A DNA stretch of 64,000 bases from Qipengyuania aurantiaca (GTDB lineage: Bacteria; Pseudomonadota; Alphaproteobacteria; Sphingomonadales; Sphingomonadaceae). Where the stretch lies: assembly GCF_019711375.1 (NCBI RefSeq), contig NZ_CP081295.1, positions 2,145,001 to 2,209,000 of the forward strand, in the 5' to 3' direction. This document shows positions 1 through 8,508 of the stretch, piece by piece (the stretch's first letter is position 1; the number at the start of each line of letters is the position of its first letter). The notes beneath the pieces are model-generated. The model was not told where the DNA came from and searched no databases. It saw only the letters and a list, made by a program, of their open reading frames with translations. The position numbers were made by a program, and so were the translations under genes.

Positions 1-880
<880 letters not shown>

Positions 881-997
881 AGGATCCATACCATCAACGA
901 CAGCTCTGATGCTGTCCGCGAGGTGGAGGAAACTCTAGCCGGATAAGCCCAACAAAGCTCAAAGCATCGATTTAAACCCATGTCCGCCAGCTCTATT

Positions 998-1114
998 GCT
1001 TGGTGACCTTAGCGTCTGTGACCCACCCGATCCCATCTCGAACTCGGCCGTGAAACCGGACAGCGCCGATGGTACTAGTGCTCAAGCACTGGAAGAGTAG
1101 GTCGTCGCCAGGCA
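998..1114 (+). rRNA. rrf: 5S ribosomal RNA
   Basis: A complete 5S rRNA of about 117 bases. It has the conserved segment CCCACCCGATCCCATCTCGA and the following GAACTCGGCCGTGAAAC, and its ends (GCTTGGTGAC and GTCGTCGCCAGGC) pair as helix I. It follows the 23S gene in the usual rrn order. The last base is uncertain by one or two positions. Confidence 0.95.
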
Positions 1115-1160
1115 TTAAAGCCGGCGGGCATGCGGGAAACAAACCCATTCACAGTTTCAA

Positions 1161-1199
1161 AAAAGCCGCTGCCGGGCAAACCCGAGCGGCGGCTTTTTC
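1161..1199 (+). terminator. Rho-independent terminator of the rrn operon
   Basis: A GC-rich hairpin (arms around AAGCCGCTGCCGGG and CCCGAGCGGCGGCTT, loop CAAA) is followed by five T. It lies 47 bases after 5S. It should end rRNA transcription before tRNA-fMet, so that tRNA probably needs its own promoter. Confidence 0.85.
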
Positions 1200-1236
1200 G
1201 TCTCTGGCCTCTCCAAGCCGGTGACGAAGGCGCCAT

Positions 1237-1298
1237 CGAAGTGCGCAGCACTTCGCAAGGCCGACCGGCCGTCCGCAGCGACGCGACCTTCAGGTCGC
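1237..1298. repeat. Two short perfect palindromes in the spacer before tRNA-fMet
   Basis: The spacer between the rrn terminator and tRNA-fMet has a perfect 8-bp stem with a 3-base loop (CGAAGTGC / GCACTTCG, 1237-1255) and a perfect 7-bp stem with a 2-base loop (GCGACCT / AGGTCGC, 1283-1298). Neither is followed by a T-run, so they are not ordinary terminators. They could be RNA processing sites or remnants of repeats. No gene is seen in 1200-1362. Confidence 0.45.
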
Positions 1299-1362
1299 AT
1301 GAGCGAGGATAGCCAAGCCGACGGAGGTCGGCGCCGGCGCTTGAGGCGAAACAAAAAATTAC

Positions 1363-2085
<723 letters not shown>

Positions 2086-2098
2086 GCGCTTTGCAGCA

Positions 2099-2302
2099 AT
2101 GCTCGCTTGGGTTGATCAAGATCGCGGCCTCTATCTCATCCCAGACGAGGACGCCGACGAATGGGGAGAGATCTCCTTCAAGTTCGATCGCGGACTCCGA
2201 AAGGTCGATCAGCCTTGGGCTGATGAGGCCGACCGGCAGCGCGGTCTCGCCGAAGCGATGGCCCTGCTCCTGGCTGAAGGGTTCGAGCGCCGGGCCAGCT
2301 GA
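2099..2302 (+). CDS. Possible hypothetical protein or gene fragment, 67 aa
   Basis: An open frame of 67 codons begins just past the point where recombinase similarity ends. The product (MLAWVDQDRGLYLIPDEDAD at its start) is acidic, has no membrane segment and no motif I recognise. The only in-frame start beyond the junction is ATG 2099, with no good ribosome site. It may be the tail of a gene cut by the event that truncated the recombinase, or not a gene at all. Confidence 0.3.
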   Translation: MLAWVDQDRGLYLIPDEDADEWGEISFKFDRGLRKVDQPWADEADRQRGLAEAMALLLAEGFERRAS

Positions 2303-2406
2303 CCCCGGAATGAAGTGAAGTCTCGGCGTGTAGGCCGAGTGAGTTATGAAAATAGATGAGGGAGGTCGAGCTCGGCCAGAGCGGCCTCCCTCGAAGGAAT
2401 AATACA

Positions 2407-2931
2407 ATGAATGCAATTTCTTTGCACCGCCCTCTCGAGGGCGAGCCCATGCTGCGGCCTATCACCCATCGCACGGGTAGCCGCTTCGCCTCACTGCTGA
2501 TCTCTTGCGGCCTCGTCACCGTCGAGACAGTTCGCTTCGACGAACGCATCAGGGGCGGCTTCTTCGAGAGCGAAGATGCCGGAGTGCTGGTCACAGCTAC
2601 CAGCTGCGATCGACCGCTTTTCTGTCACGAGTGTGAGGTTTTGGCGCACTTTGCGCACAAGGATCTTGTCCTGATGCGCTTCGATCCGCTCGAAGGCGCC
2701 TCCTTTGACGTCCTGCTCGAAGGTAGCCAGGCCTGGCAGTGCAACTATCTCGCGTGGGGGCGCGAAGGTGAAGATCTCTGGCTCATTCCCGCACACACCG
2801 AAGGACCCTTCTTCCGGCTGAGCGAGAAGGGGCTCGAGACTTTTCAGGGGGCTCCTTACGAAAGCGGCTATCAGCGCTACGCCGGCATTATCCGCGCAAC
2901 CGAAACTCCCTCGTTCGATGGGAGGTTCTAA
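2407..2931 (+). CDS. Unknown protein, first gene of an accessory three-gene operon
   Basis: A 174-residue soluble protein that I do not recognise. It has a cysteine cluster SCDRPLFCHEC (C-x5-C-x2-C) near residues 66-76 that could bind metal, but no other motif. ATG 2407 is chosen because AAGGA lies eight bases upstream; an upstream in-frame start at 2356 lacks a site. A 9-bp hairpin (2360-2390) ends just before that ribosome site. The stop is 2 bases before the next start, so the three genes 2407-4057 look like one transcript. Position beside the recombinase remnant suggests element cargo or transfer genes. Confidence 0.7.
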   Translation: MNAISLHRPLEGEPMLRPITHRTGSRFASLLISCGLVTVETVRFDERIRGGFFESEDAGVLVTATSCDRPLFCHECEVLAHFAHKDLVLMRFDPLEGASFDVLLEGSQAWQCNYLAWGREGEDLWLIPAHTEGPFFRLSEKGLETFQGAPYESGYQRYAGIIRATETPSFDGRF

Positions 2932-2933
2932 TC

Positions 2934-3557
2934 ATGGCTCAGGTCACATTACAGACTGGCTTGGATAGCGGATGCGAAGAGGATGCACCACGCAACAAGA
3001 TGAGCGTCTTCGTTCATGGCATGTGCGACGCGCATCCCGATTTCGCCTTCTCCCGGTATTGGTACAAACAGCAGGAGAACAGGGAGGGCGTGCGCTCCTG
3101 GCTCGACAAGAAGATGTTCCCCGGAAAAGACCCCAACTTCGGCTACGCAGCCAAGTACGATGTCCTGCTCCCGCTCACGGCTCCCGGCGATCTTGTCAGG
3201 GCCGGGGCGCTTGTCGACCGGTTCGACGATACCCTTCCGCCTTACGAGCATCATGCGATGATCCAGGTGAAGATCATGCTCGACCCCGAAGAGGCTTGGC
3301 ACCTCGGCTTCGAGCGGGTTCGCAGCTATGCGCGGGCGCATTTCGCTCCACGCCTTGCCACGATCTTGATCGCCCATATCCCCGCGATGGGAGGCCTAAA
3401 GGGGCAGGGCAATCACGTTCATTGCGGTGTTCTCTCGCGCGAGTTGAACATCAACGGTTTCGGTGGCGCGTGCACCACCCTGTGTAGCGACCAGGGTTAT
3501 CAAGCTGCCTTGGCTGCCTGGCGCGAACACAAGGAACAGTGGGAGCCGGGCGCATGA
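2934..3557 (+). CDS. Unknown protein with a weak MobA/MobL relaxase-like histidine motif
   Basis: A 207-residue protein. Its second half reads like the third motif of MobA/MobL-type relaxases: a hydrophobic strand ending LIAHIPA, a Gly-rich turn, then NHVHCGVLSREL, comparable with the family pattern aIHxP...N-H-x-H-hhhxxREL. The typical N-terminal motif with the catalytic tyrosine is not evident, so it would be an incomplete or divergent nicking domain. I see no signal peptide or membrane segment. It follows the previous gene by 2 bases and overlaps the next by 4 (ATGA). The relaxase idea is an inference from one motif; another metal-dependent enzyme is possible. Confidence 0.6.
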   Translation: MAQVTLQTGLDSGCEEDAPRNKMSVFVHGMCDAHPDFAFSRYWYKQQENREGVRSWLDKKMFPGKDPNFGYAAKYDVLLPLTAPGDLVRAGALVDRFDDTLPPYEHHAMIQVKIMLDPEEAWHLGFERVRSYARAHFAPRLATILIAHIPAMGGLKGQGNHVHCGVLSRELNINGFGGACTTLCSDQGYQAALAAWREHKEQWEPGA

Positions 3558-4057
3558 GCAAGTCACAGCGGGCCACCGCATCCGATCCTCTCGCCCGGCA
3601 TTGGGCCCGGAAGGGCTCAGACGAACTCGATATGATCGAGGCTACTCTCGACCTCGCTCGCCAGCTTCTGGCGAGCGAGGAGGTCCAGCCATACGCGGGA
3701 GGGGAAAACCCGTTCGAGCTTGCTCCCTACCCGTGGGAAACCGCGGAGACGACTGCCGAAGATAAGCGTCGTATTTTCCTTGGGACCGTGAGTGAAATGG
3801 CCACTGGCCAAGGTCACACGGCTTGGTTCGCGGCTGGTCTCGCCAGGGATGAGAATGAGTTCCGCAGGAAGCTTGCTGCTCATATCGGACATGTTCTGGC
3901 CAATGGCGCAGAGGTCAGTGCGGGCTTGGGGGACTTCCCCTTGTCGCGGACCTTCATCTCGGCGCCGCTGCGACGGACTTTGGAGAGATTCGACAACAGC
4001 AAGGATGCGCCAGCAAGTTTCTTTTTCACCAGCCAATGGCACGAAAATCGTTCGTAA
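3554..4057 (+). CDS. Unknown protein, third gene of the accessory operon
   Basis: A 167-residue soluble protein starting at an ATGA overlap with the gene before, so translation is probably coupled. It begins MSKSQRATASDPLARHWARK and is largely helical in appearance (TLDLARQLLASEE, KLAAHIGHVLANGAE). No conserved motif is recognised. The helical, charged make-up would suit a partner of the preceding protein, but that is a guess. After it, 4058-4237 holds no gene that I can see. Confidence 0.65.
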   Translation: MSKSQRATASDPLARHWARKGSDELDMIEATLDLARQLLASEEVQPYAGGENPFELAPYPWETAETTAEDKRRIFLGTVSEMATGQGHTAWFAAGLARDENEFRRKLAAHIGHVLANGAEVSAGLGDFPLSRTFISAPLRRTLERFDNSKDAPASFFFTSQWHENRS

Positions 4058-4237
4058 ATCTGAAGCAACTGCCGCTCACTGCTAAGTTATAGCAGGGGCG
4101 GCCGCTTTGCGCCCATATTCGCCATTCCAACGATCGTTGCGATTGCCCGAAAGCCGACGTTCGCATGGTCGGCAATCTGCCATGTTTGGATTCTTTCCAC
4201 TACCGAATGCGGCCGTTTGGTTATGCTATTCGAATAG

Positions 4238-5551
4238 CTAAACCGCCGAGCTGAATACTCGGCCTTGCGGCTGCCGATAGCGATCGAAGATTGCCGCGAC
4301 GGTTCGCGCATAGGGCAAGCCTTCGGGCAGGATATCGAGCCATTGCCGGTCGACCGAAGCAAGCCCGCGATCAAGGAATGGCCGCAGTGCCTCGCTCGCC
4401 TCCCGCATCAGGCAGGCACCGAGTTGCGCGCGGCCCTGGCACAGCAGTTGCTCGATAACGGCCGCTCTATAGCGGTCGTCGGCGGTGCGCCTGATGCCTC
4501 GATTGGCTGCGAGTTGATCCTGCGAGGCGATCATCCGGTAGCGGCCGCTGTTCTTTTCGTTCTGCGCAAGCAGGTGCGGGAAACTGCTGATGGCCGATGC
4601 GCCGAGACCGATCAATATGTCGCTCGGATCGTCGGTAAAACCCTGGAAATTGCGGCGCAGCTTGCCCTCGAATGCCGCCCTCGCCAGCGGATCGCCTCCG
4701 GGCTTGGCAAAATGGTCGAACCCGATCGGCACATAGCCGTGAGTGGCGAAGTAAGTATAACCAAGCTCGGCCATGGCGAAGCGCTGGCGCTGGTCAGGAA
4801 GGTTGCTGTCGTCGATAGCCCTTTGCCGCGGCACGATATGCGGGACATGCGCGTAACCGAACAGAGCCACGCGGTCGGCGCCAAGCACACGAGTACGCTG
4901 GAGGCTGTCCTCCAGATCGCGCATCAATTGGCCGGGAAGTCCGTACATGAGGTCGAAATTGAGCGAGGTAACGCCCGCATCGCGCAGCCAGTCGACCGTC
5001 TGGACGATACAGTCTTCCGATTGGACGCGGCCAATGCCCTCTTGGCAATGGGTCGCGAAAGTTTGAACACCCAAGCTGGCACGTTCGATGCCGACACGCT
5101 CGATCGCCGCAGCCCACTCGCGAGTCATCGTTCGCGGGTCGAGTTCGATGGAAATGGTCGGATCGGGCGCGGCAAAGTTGAAGAACAGCGCATCGACCAC
5201 GCGCTGGAAGTCGTCCGGGGCGAGGGCATTGGGGCTCCCGCCGCCAAACGAGATGCGCCTTATGCGGGTCGATGGCGGGAGCAGCGATGCGACGTGGACG
5301 ATCTCATGATGGAGAGCATCGAGGTAGGATTCCAGCCGCTGACGCCGTCCCGCAGCTGCCGTGTTGCAGCCGCAGTAGAAGCAGATTTTCTCGCAGAACG
5401 GGATATGAATGTAGAGCGAGACGTCGCCATCTGCGTGGCGCAGGGCCTGCCGGTAATGGTCGGGATCGAGCTCACCGAATTCTGCAGCGGTGGGGTAGCT
5501 CGTATAGCGGGGAACGGGCTTTGCGAGTAGGTCTGGGTAATAGGTCCACAT
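4238..5551 (-). CDS. hemN: Oxygen-independent coproporphyrinogen III oxidase HemN
   Basis: A radical SAM enzyme that oxidatively decarboxylates coproporphyrinogen III to protoporphyrinogen IX without O2, in the cytoplasm. From the chosen start the protein has 437 residues. It has the family N-terminus VPRYTSYPTA, and the [4Fe-4S] motif C-x3-C-x2-C-x-C at residues 53-62 (PFCEKICFYCGCN). FGGGSPN follows. I prefer ATG 5551 because the family normally starts within about 15 residues of PRYTSYPTA. An upstream ATG at 5587 overlaps the stop of the preceding gene (ATGA) and lies in an FNR-type box. It provides haem for the cbb3 oxidase when oxygen is low. Confidence 0.95.
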   Translation of the reverse strand: MWTYYPDLLAKPVPRYTSYPTAAEFGELDPDHYRQALRHADGDVSLYIHIPFCEKICFYCGCNTAAAGRRQRLESYLDALHHEIVHVASLLPPSTRIRRISFGGGSPNALAPDDFQRVVDALFFNFAAPDPTISIELDPRTMTREWAAAIERVGIERASLGVQTFATHCQEGIGRVQSEDCIVQTVDWLRDAGVTSLNFDLMYGLPGQLMRDLEDSLQRTRVLGADRVALFGYAHVPHIVPRQRAIDDSNLPDQRQRFAMAELGYTYFATHGYVPIGFDHFAKPGGDPLARAAFEGKLRRNFQGFTDDPSDILIGLGASAISSFPHLLAQNEKNSGRYRMIASQDQLAANRGIRRTADDRYRAAVIEQLLCQGRAQLGACLMREASEALRPFLDRGLASVDRQWLDILPEGLPYARTVAAIFDRYRQPQGRVFSSAV

Positions 5552-5583
5552 GGCGACCCTAATGGGCCGGCGATGAAGATCGG

Positions 5584-5793
5584 TCATTGAGCCAGATCAA
5601 ATCTTTTGCGGCACGATCCGGCATGGCAAGCTTTTGCAGAACAAGGCGGATCGGGAGGCGACTTGCGCTTGATCGGGATTTCCACAAATCCGCCGCCGCA
5701 TAGCTTGGCGGTGATTTTTGTGTCGGCAGCAGGCAGTGGTCCCAGCGCCAACGGCAAGAGGGCGCACAGTGCGGCAAGCGATGCGAGGCTCAT
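5584..5793 (-). CDS. Small exported Cys-rich protein at the end of the cco operon
   Basis: A 69-residue protein with a probable Sec signal peptide (about residues 1-23, hydrophobic LASLAALCALLPLALGPL). It is followed by a short mature part with LCGGGFVEIPI and CSAKACHAGSC. The C-x4-C-H-x3-C arrangement could bind copper or another metal, or form disulphides. It starts in an ATGA overlap with the ccoS stop, and its own stop overlaps an upstream ATG of hemN, so it is translated as part of the cco series. I cannot name the family. A role in metal delivery to cbb3 oxidase is only suggested by context. Confidence 0.7.
   Translation of the reverse strand: MSLASLAALCALLPLALGPLPAADTKITAKLCGGGFVEIPIKRKSPPDPPCSAKACHAGSCRKRFDLAQ
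5587..5600 (-). promoter_or_regulatory. FNR/FixK box upstream of hemN
   Basis: On the minus strand this reads TTGATCTGGCTCAA, nine of ten positions of TTGAT-N4-ATCAA. It lies inside the last codons of the small gene 5584-5793. If the box acts at -41.5, transcription would begin near 5552, right at the preferred hemN ATG (5551), implying a leaderless or very short-leader transcript in addition to read-through from the cco operon. Confidence 0.65.
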
Positions 5794-5942
5794 CGCTCGT
5801 CTTCTTCGTCGTCGATCAGGATGCGCCGGGCGGCACCGTCCAGATCCTCGAACTGGCCCTTGCGCATGGCCCAGAAGAACGCCGCCAGACCCAGCAATCC
5901 TAGCCCCAGTGCGATAGGGATCAGGAAGGCCAGCCCACTCAT
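5790..5942 (-). CDS. ccoS: cbb3 oxidase maturation protein CcoS
   Basis: A 50-residue protein with one N-terminal membrane helix (LAFLIPIALGLGLLGLAAFFW), then the CcoS-type tail MRKGQFEDLDGAARRILID and an acidic end. CcoS is needed for cofactor insertion into the cbb3 oxidase. It overlaps the ccoI stop by four bases (ATGA) and its stop overlaps the next start in the same way. Size and motif fit the family exactly. Confidence 0.9.
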   Translation of the reverse strand: MSGLAFLIPIALGLGLLGLAAFFWAMRKGQFEDLDGAARRILIDDEEDER

Positions 5943-8062
5943 TGCGCGGCCTTTGCGAGCCGGAGCGAATTGCCGACGACCACCAGCGAACTCAGTGACA
6001 TAGCGACGGCGGCAATAAGCGGAGTGACCATGCCTGCCAGCGCCAAGGGTACCGCAAAGACGTTGTAGATTATCGCGAATGCGAAGTTCTGGCGCACGAT
6101 TACCATGGTCTTGCGGGCAACCCGCACGGCTAGCGCGACCGGCATGAGCGCCCGGCCAAGAAAAACGGCGTCGGCTGCCTGCTGGCTCGCATCGCTGGCG
6201 CTTCCAGGCGCGATCGATGCGTGCGCGGCGGCCAGAGCGGGGCCGTCGTTCATTCCGTCACCGACCATCAGCGGCTTGTGCCCGTCGGACTTCAGGCCTT
6301 CAAGCAAACGCAGCTTGCCATCGGGAAGCAGTCCGGCCTGGGCGGCAATGCCGAGCTTCCTTGCTATCGCTTCAACCGGTCCGGGCCGGTCGCCCGATAT
6401 GATCGAGGACCCTACGCCTTCGCGATTCAATGCTGCAAGCGCTTCTCCGGCATCTTCGCGGGGCGGGTCCGTAAAGGCGATCTCGATCGCCTCATCGCCA
6501 ATCTTGAGACTGGTCGCGATGCGGTCGCCGGCATTCTGCGGGCGAACGAGCGCGACCGGCGTATCGCCGCTGCGCGCCAAGATACCGAGGCCGCTTTCTT
6601 CGCGCAGCCCGGACAAGGTGGCAGGCGCGATCCCTTCCGCTTCGAGCATCTTCGCTATTCCCTTGCTCAGCGGATGCCTGCTGCTGCGCGCCAAGGCGAG
6701 CGCGACCGAAGCCTGATATGTGGTGAGGTGGCCGAGTTGTGGTACCGGCTCGCCCAGCGTCAGCGTGCCCGTCTTGTCGAACAGGGCGACATCGACTTCA
6801 GCCAGCCGCTCGAGAGCGCTGCCGTCCTTGACCAGCAATCCGCGTTTCGCGAGAGCGCCCGAAGCCACCACCTGCGCGGCTGGTACGGCAAGTCCCATGG
6901 CGCATGGACAGGTAATGATCAGCACGGCGATCGCAATGATCACCGACTGGTGCCAGCCAGCCCCGGCGATCATCCACCCTGCAAAAGCCAACAGGGCAAG
7001 CGAATGGACGGCCGGAGCATAGAGACGGGACGCACGGTCAGCGATGCGGACATAGCTGCTCCGTGACTGCCCTGCTTCGTCCATCAGCCGGGCGATTTCC
7101 GCGAGCGCCGTGTCGGAAGCTGCCGCAGTTACCCGCACCTGCACGGGATTGCCGAGGTTGATGGCGCCCGCATGGACGAGATCGCCCTGCCGCACCCCCT
7201 CGGGTGTGCTCTCTCCGGTCAGCATGGCGTTGTCGAGCGTGGTCGAGCCCTCTTCGATGACACCGTCTGCCGCCAGCGCCTCTCCGGCCGCCACCAGCAT
7301 CAGCATAGCGGGTTCAAGATCTTCCGCGGCCAGCCTCCGGTGCGCGCCGTTGCCTTCCAGGACCGTCGCGCTTTTTCCCATCCGCGAGAGCAAGGCACCG
7401 ATGCCCGCACGCGTCTTGTTGCGCATCACCGCATCGAGCGCCCGACCGGCAAGCAGGAAGAACAGCAGCATCACTGCGCCGTCGAAATAGGCATGCTCCC
7501 CTCCGGTCATCGTCTCGGAAATGCTTAGGCCCGTTGCCAGCAGGACGCCGATAGAGATCGGCACGTCCATGTTGGTGCGGCGGTGGCGCAGGGCCATGGC
7601 AGCGCTTTCGAAGAATGGGCGACCGGAATAGGCGACGACAGGCACGGCGATCAGCGCGGACAGCCAGTGAAAGAGCTCGCGAGTCACACCGCCCGCGCCA
7701 GACCAAACACTGACCGACAGGAGCATGATGTTCATCATGCCGAAGCCCGCCACGGCCAGAGCACGCATCAGCGCTTTGCTCTCCCGGTCGTCCGTTGCCA
7801 GCGGGTTGTCGGCAACCTTCTGGGCTTCGAACCCGATCTTCTCGATTGCCTCGACCAAGTTCTGTTCTGTCAGACCCTTATTGTGTCGGACCGCGACCCG
7901 CTTGGATGAAAAATTGACTCGCGCCGCTTCGACACCGTCGATTTCCGCCAGTCCGCGTTCGATCTTCGCGATGCAGCCGGCACAGCGCATGCCCGGAACC
8001 GTAAAGCGGCTGTCCGTGAGCCGTGCGCCATCGATCGGCCCTCGGGCGAACGGAGCGTTCAT
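5939..8062 (-). CDS. ccoI: Copper-exporting P1B-type ATPase CcoI
   Basis: A 707-residue P-type ATPase that moves copper across the inner membrane for cbb3 oxidase assembly. Seen in order: heavy-metal domain with GMRCAGC near residue 24, several membrane helices, the actuator TGES, the transport motif CPC in ITCPCAMGLAVPA, the phosphorylated DKTGT, and the hinge GDGMNDGPAL. It is joined to ccoH and ccoS by ATGA overlaps. Context in ccoGHIS separates it from general copper-efflux ATPases. Confidence 0.95.
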   Translation of the reverse strand: MNAPFARGPIDGARLTDSRFTVPGMRCAGCIAKIERGLAEIDGVEAARVNFSSKRVAVRHNKGLTEQNLVEAIEKIGFEAQKVADNPLATDDRESKALMRALAVAGFGMMNIMLLSVSVWSGAGGVTRELFHWLSALIAVPVVAYSGRPFFESAAMALRHRRTNMDVPISIGVLLATGLSISETMTGGEHAYFDGAVMLLFFLLAGRALDAVMRNKTRAGIGALLSRMGKSATVLEGNGAHRRLAAEDLEPAMLMLVAAGEALAADGVIEEGSTTLDNAMLTGESTPEGVRQGDLVHAGAINLGNPVQVRVTAAASDTALAEIARLMDEAGQSRSSYVRIADRASRLYAPAVHSLALLAFAGWMIAGAGWHQSVIIAIAVLIITCPCAMGLAVPAAQVVASGALAKRGLLVKDGSALERLAEVDVALFDKTGTLTLGEPVPQLGHLTTYQASVALALARSSRHPLSKGIAKMLEAEGIAPATLSGLREESGLGILARSGDTPVALVRPQNAGDRIATSLKIGDEAIEIAFTDPPREDAGEALAALNREGVGSSIISGDRPGPVEAIARKLGIAAQAGLLPDGKLRLLEGLKSDGHKPLMVGDGMNDGPALAAAHASIAPGSASDASQQAADAVFLGRALMPVALAVRVARKTMVIVRQNFAFAIIYNVFAVPLALAGMVTPLIAAVAMSLSSLVVVGNSLRLAKAAQ

Positions 8063-8508
8063 TGCAGCTCCGTTTCTTCGACCCAGCGCGTGTCGCCATG
8101 CTCGATTGCGAGGCGTGCGATCCAGCGGCCGGACGGCAAGGTCTCGGCCGAGGTATAAGTCTCGTCAGCGAGCCTCTCGAAAGTCATCGCACGGTCCTCA
8201 GGCTGGCCAAGCGGCCTGCGCAGACTGGCCGACAGCTTTGCGTACCCCGGAACGCCCGTGGTGGTCACGATCAGCCGCCCATCCTCGGCGCGGGACAGCT
8301 TCGCCGAATAGCCCAGTTCTCCGGCAGCCCGCGCGTCCTCCAGCCAACCGTTGAACTTCTGGCTCGCGACGTATGAGTTTTCGACCACGACGCCCCCGAA
8401 CCCACCGACAGCCAGCGATGCCATGTAAAAATTGACAGCGATCACGATCGCGAAACCGCCGACCAGTATCATAGCCATGTGTTTTCCGGTGAAGGGGCGC
8501 TGCATCAT
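8059..8508 (-). CDS. ccoH: cbb3 oxidase assembly protein CcoH (FixH family)
   Basis: A 149-residue protein with one N-terminal membrane helix (MAMILVGGFAIVIAVNFYMA) and a periplasmic domain beginning VGGFGGVVVENSYVASQKFN, the FixH signature. It is a cbb3 oxidase assembly factor. ATG 8508 is chosen because it overlaps the ccoG stop (ATGA) behind GGAGGAA; ATG 8505 is an equal alternative. Confidence 0.92.
   Translation of the reverse strand: MMQRPFTGKHMAMILVGGFAIVIAVNFYMASLAVGGFGGVVVENSYVASQKFNGWLEDARAAGELGYSAKLSRAEDGRLIVTTTGVPGYAKLSASLRRPLGQPEDRAMTFERLADETYTSAETLPSGRWIARLAIEHGDTRWVEETELQ

Noticed and set aside
5551-5587. Long start of hemN at ATG 5587 as the only start
   Set aside because: The extra 12 residues are not family-like and the ATG lies within the FNR box; kept only as an alternative.
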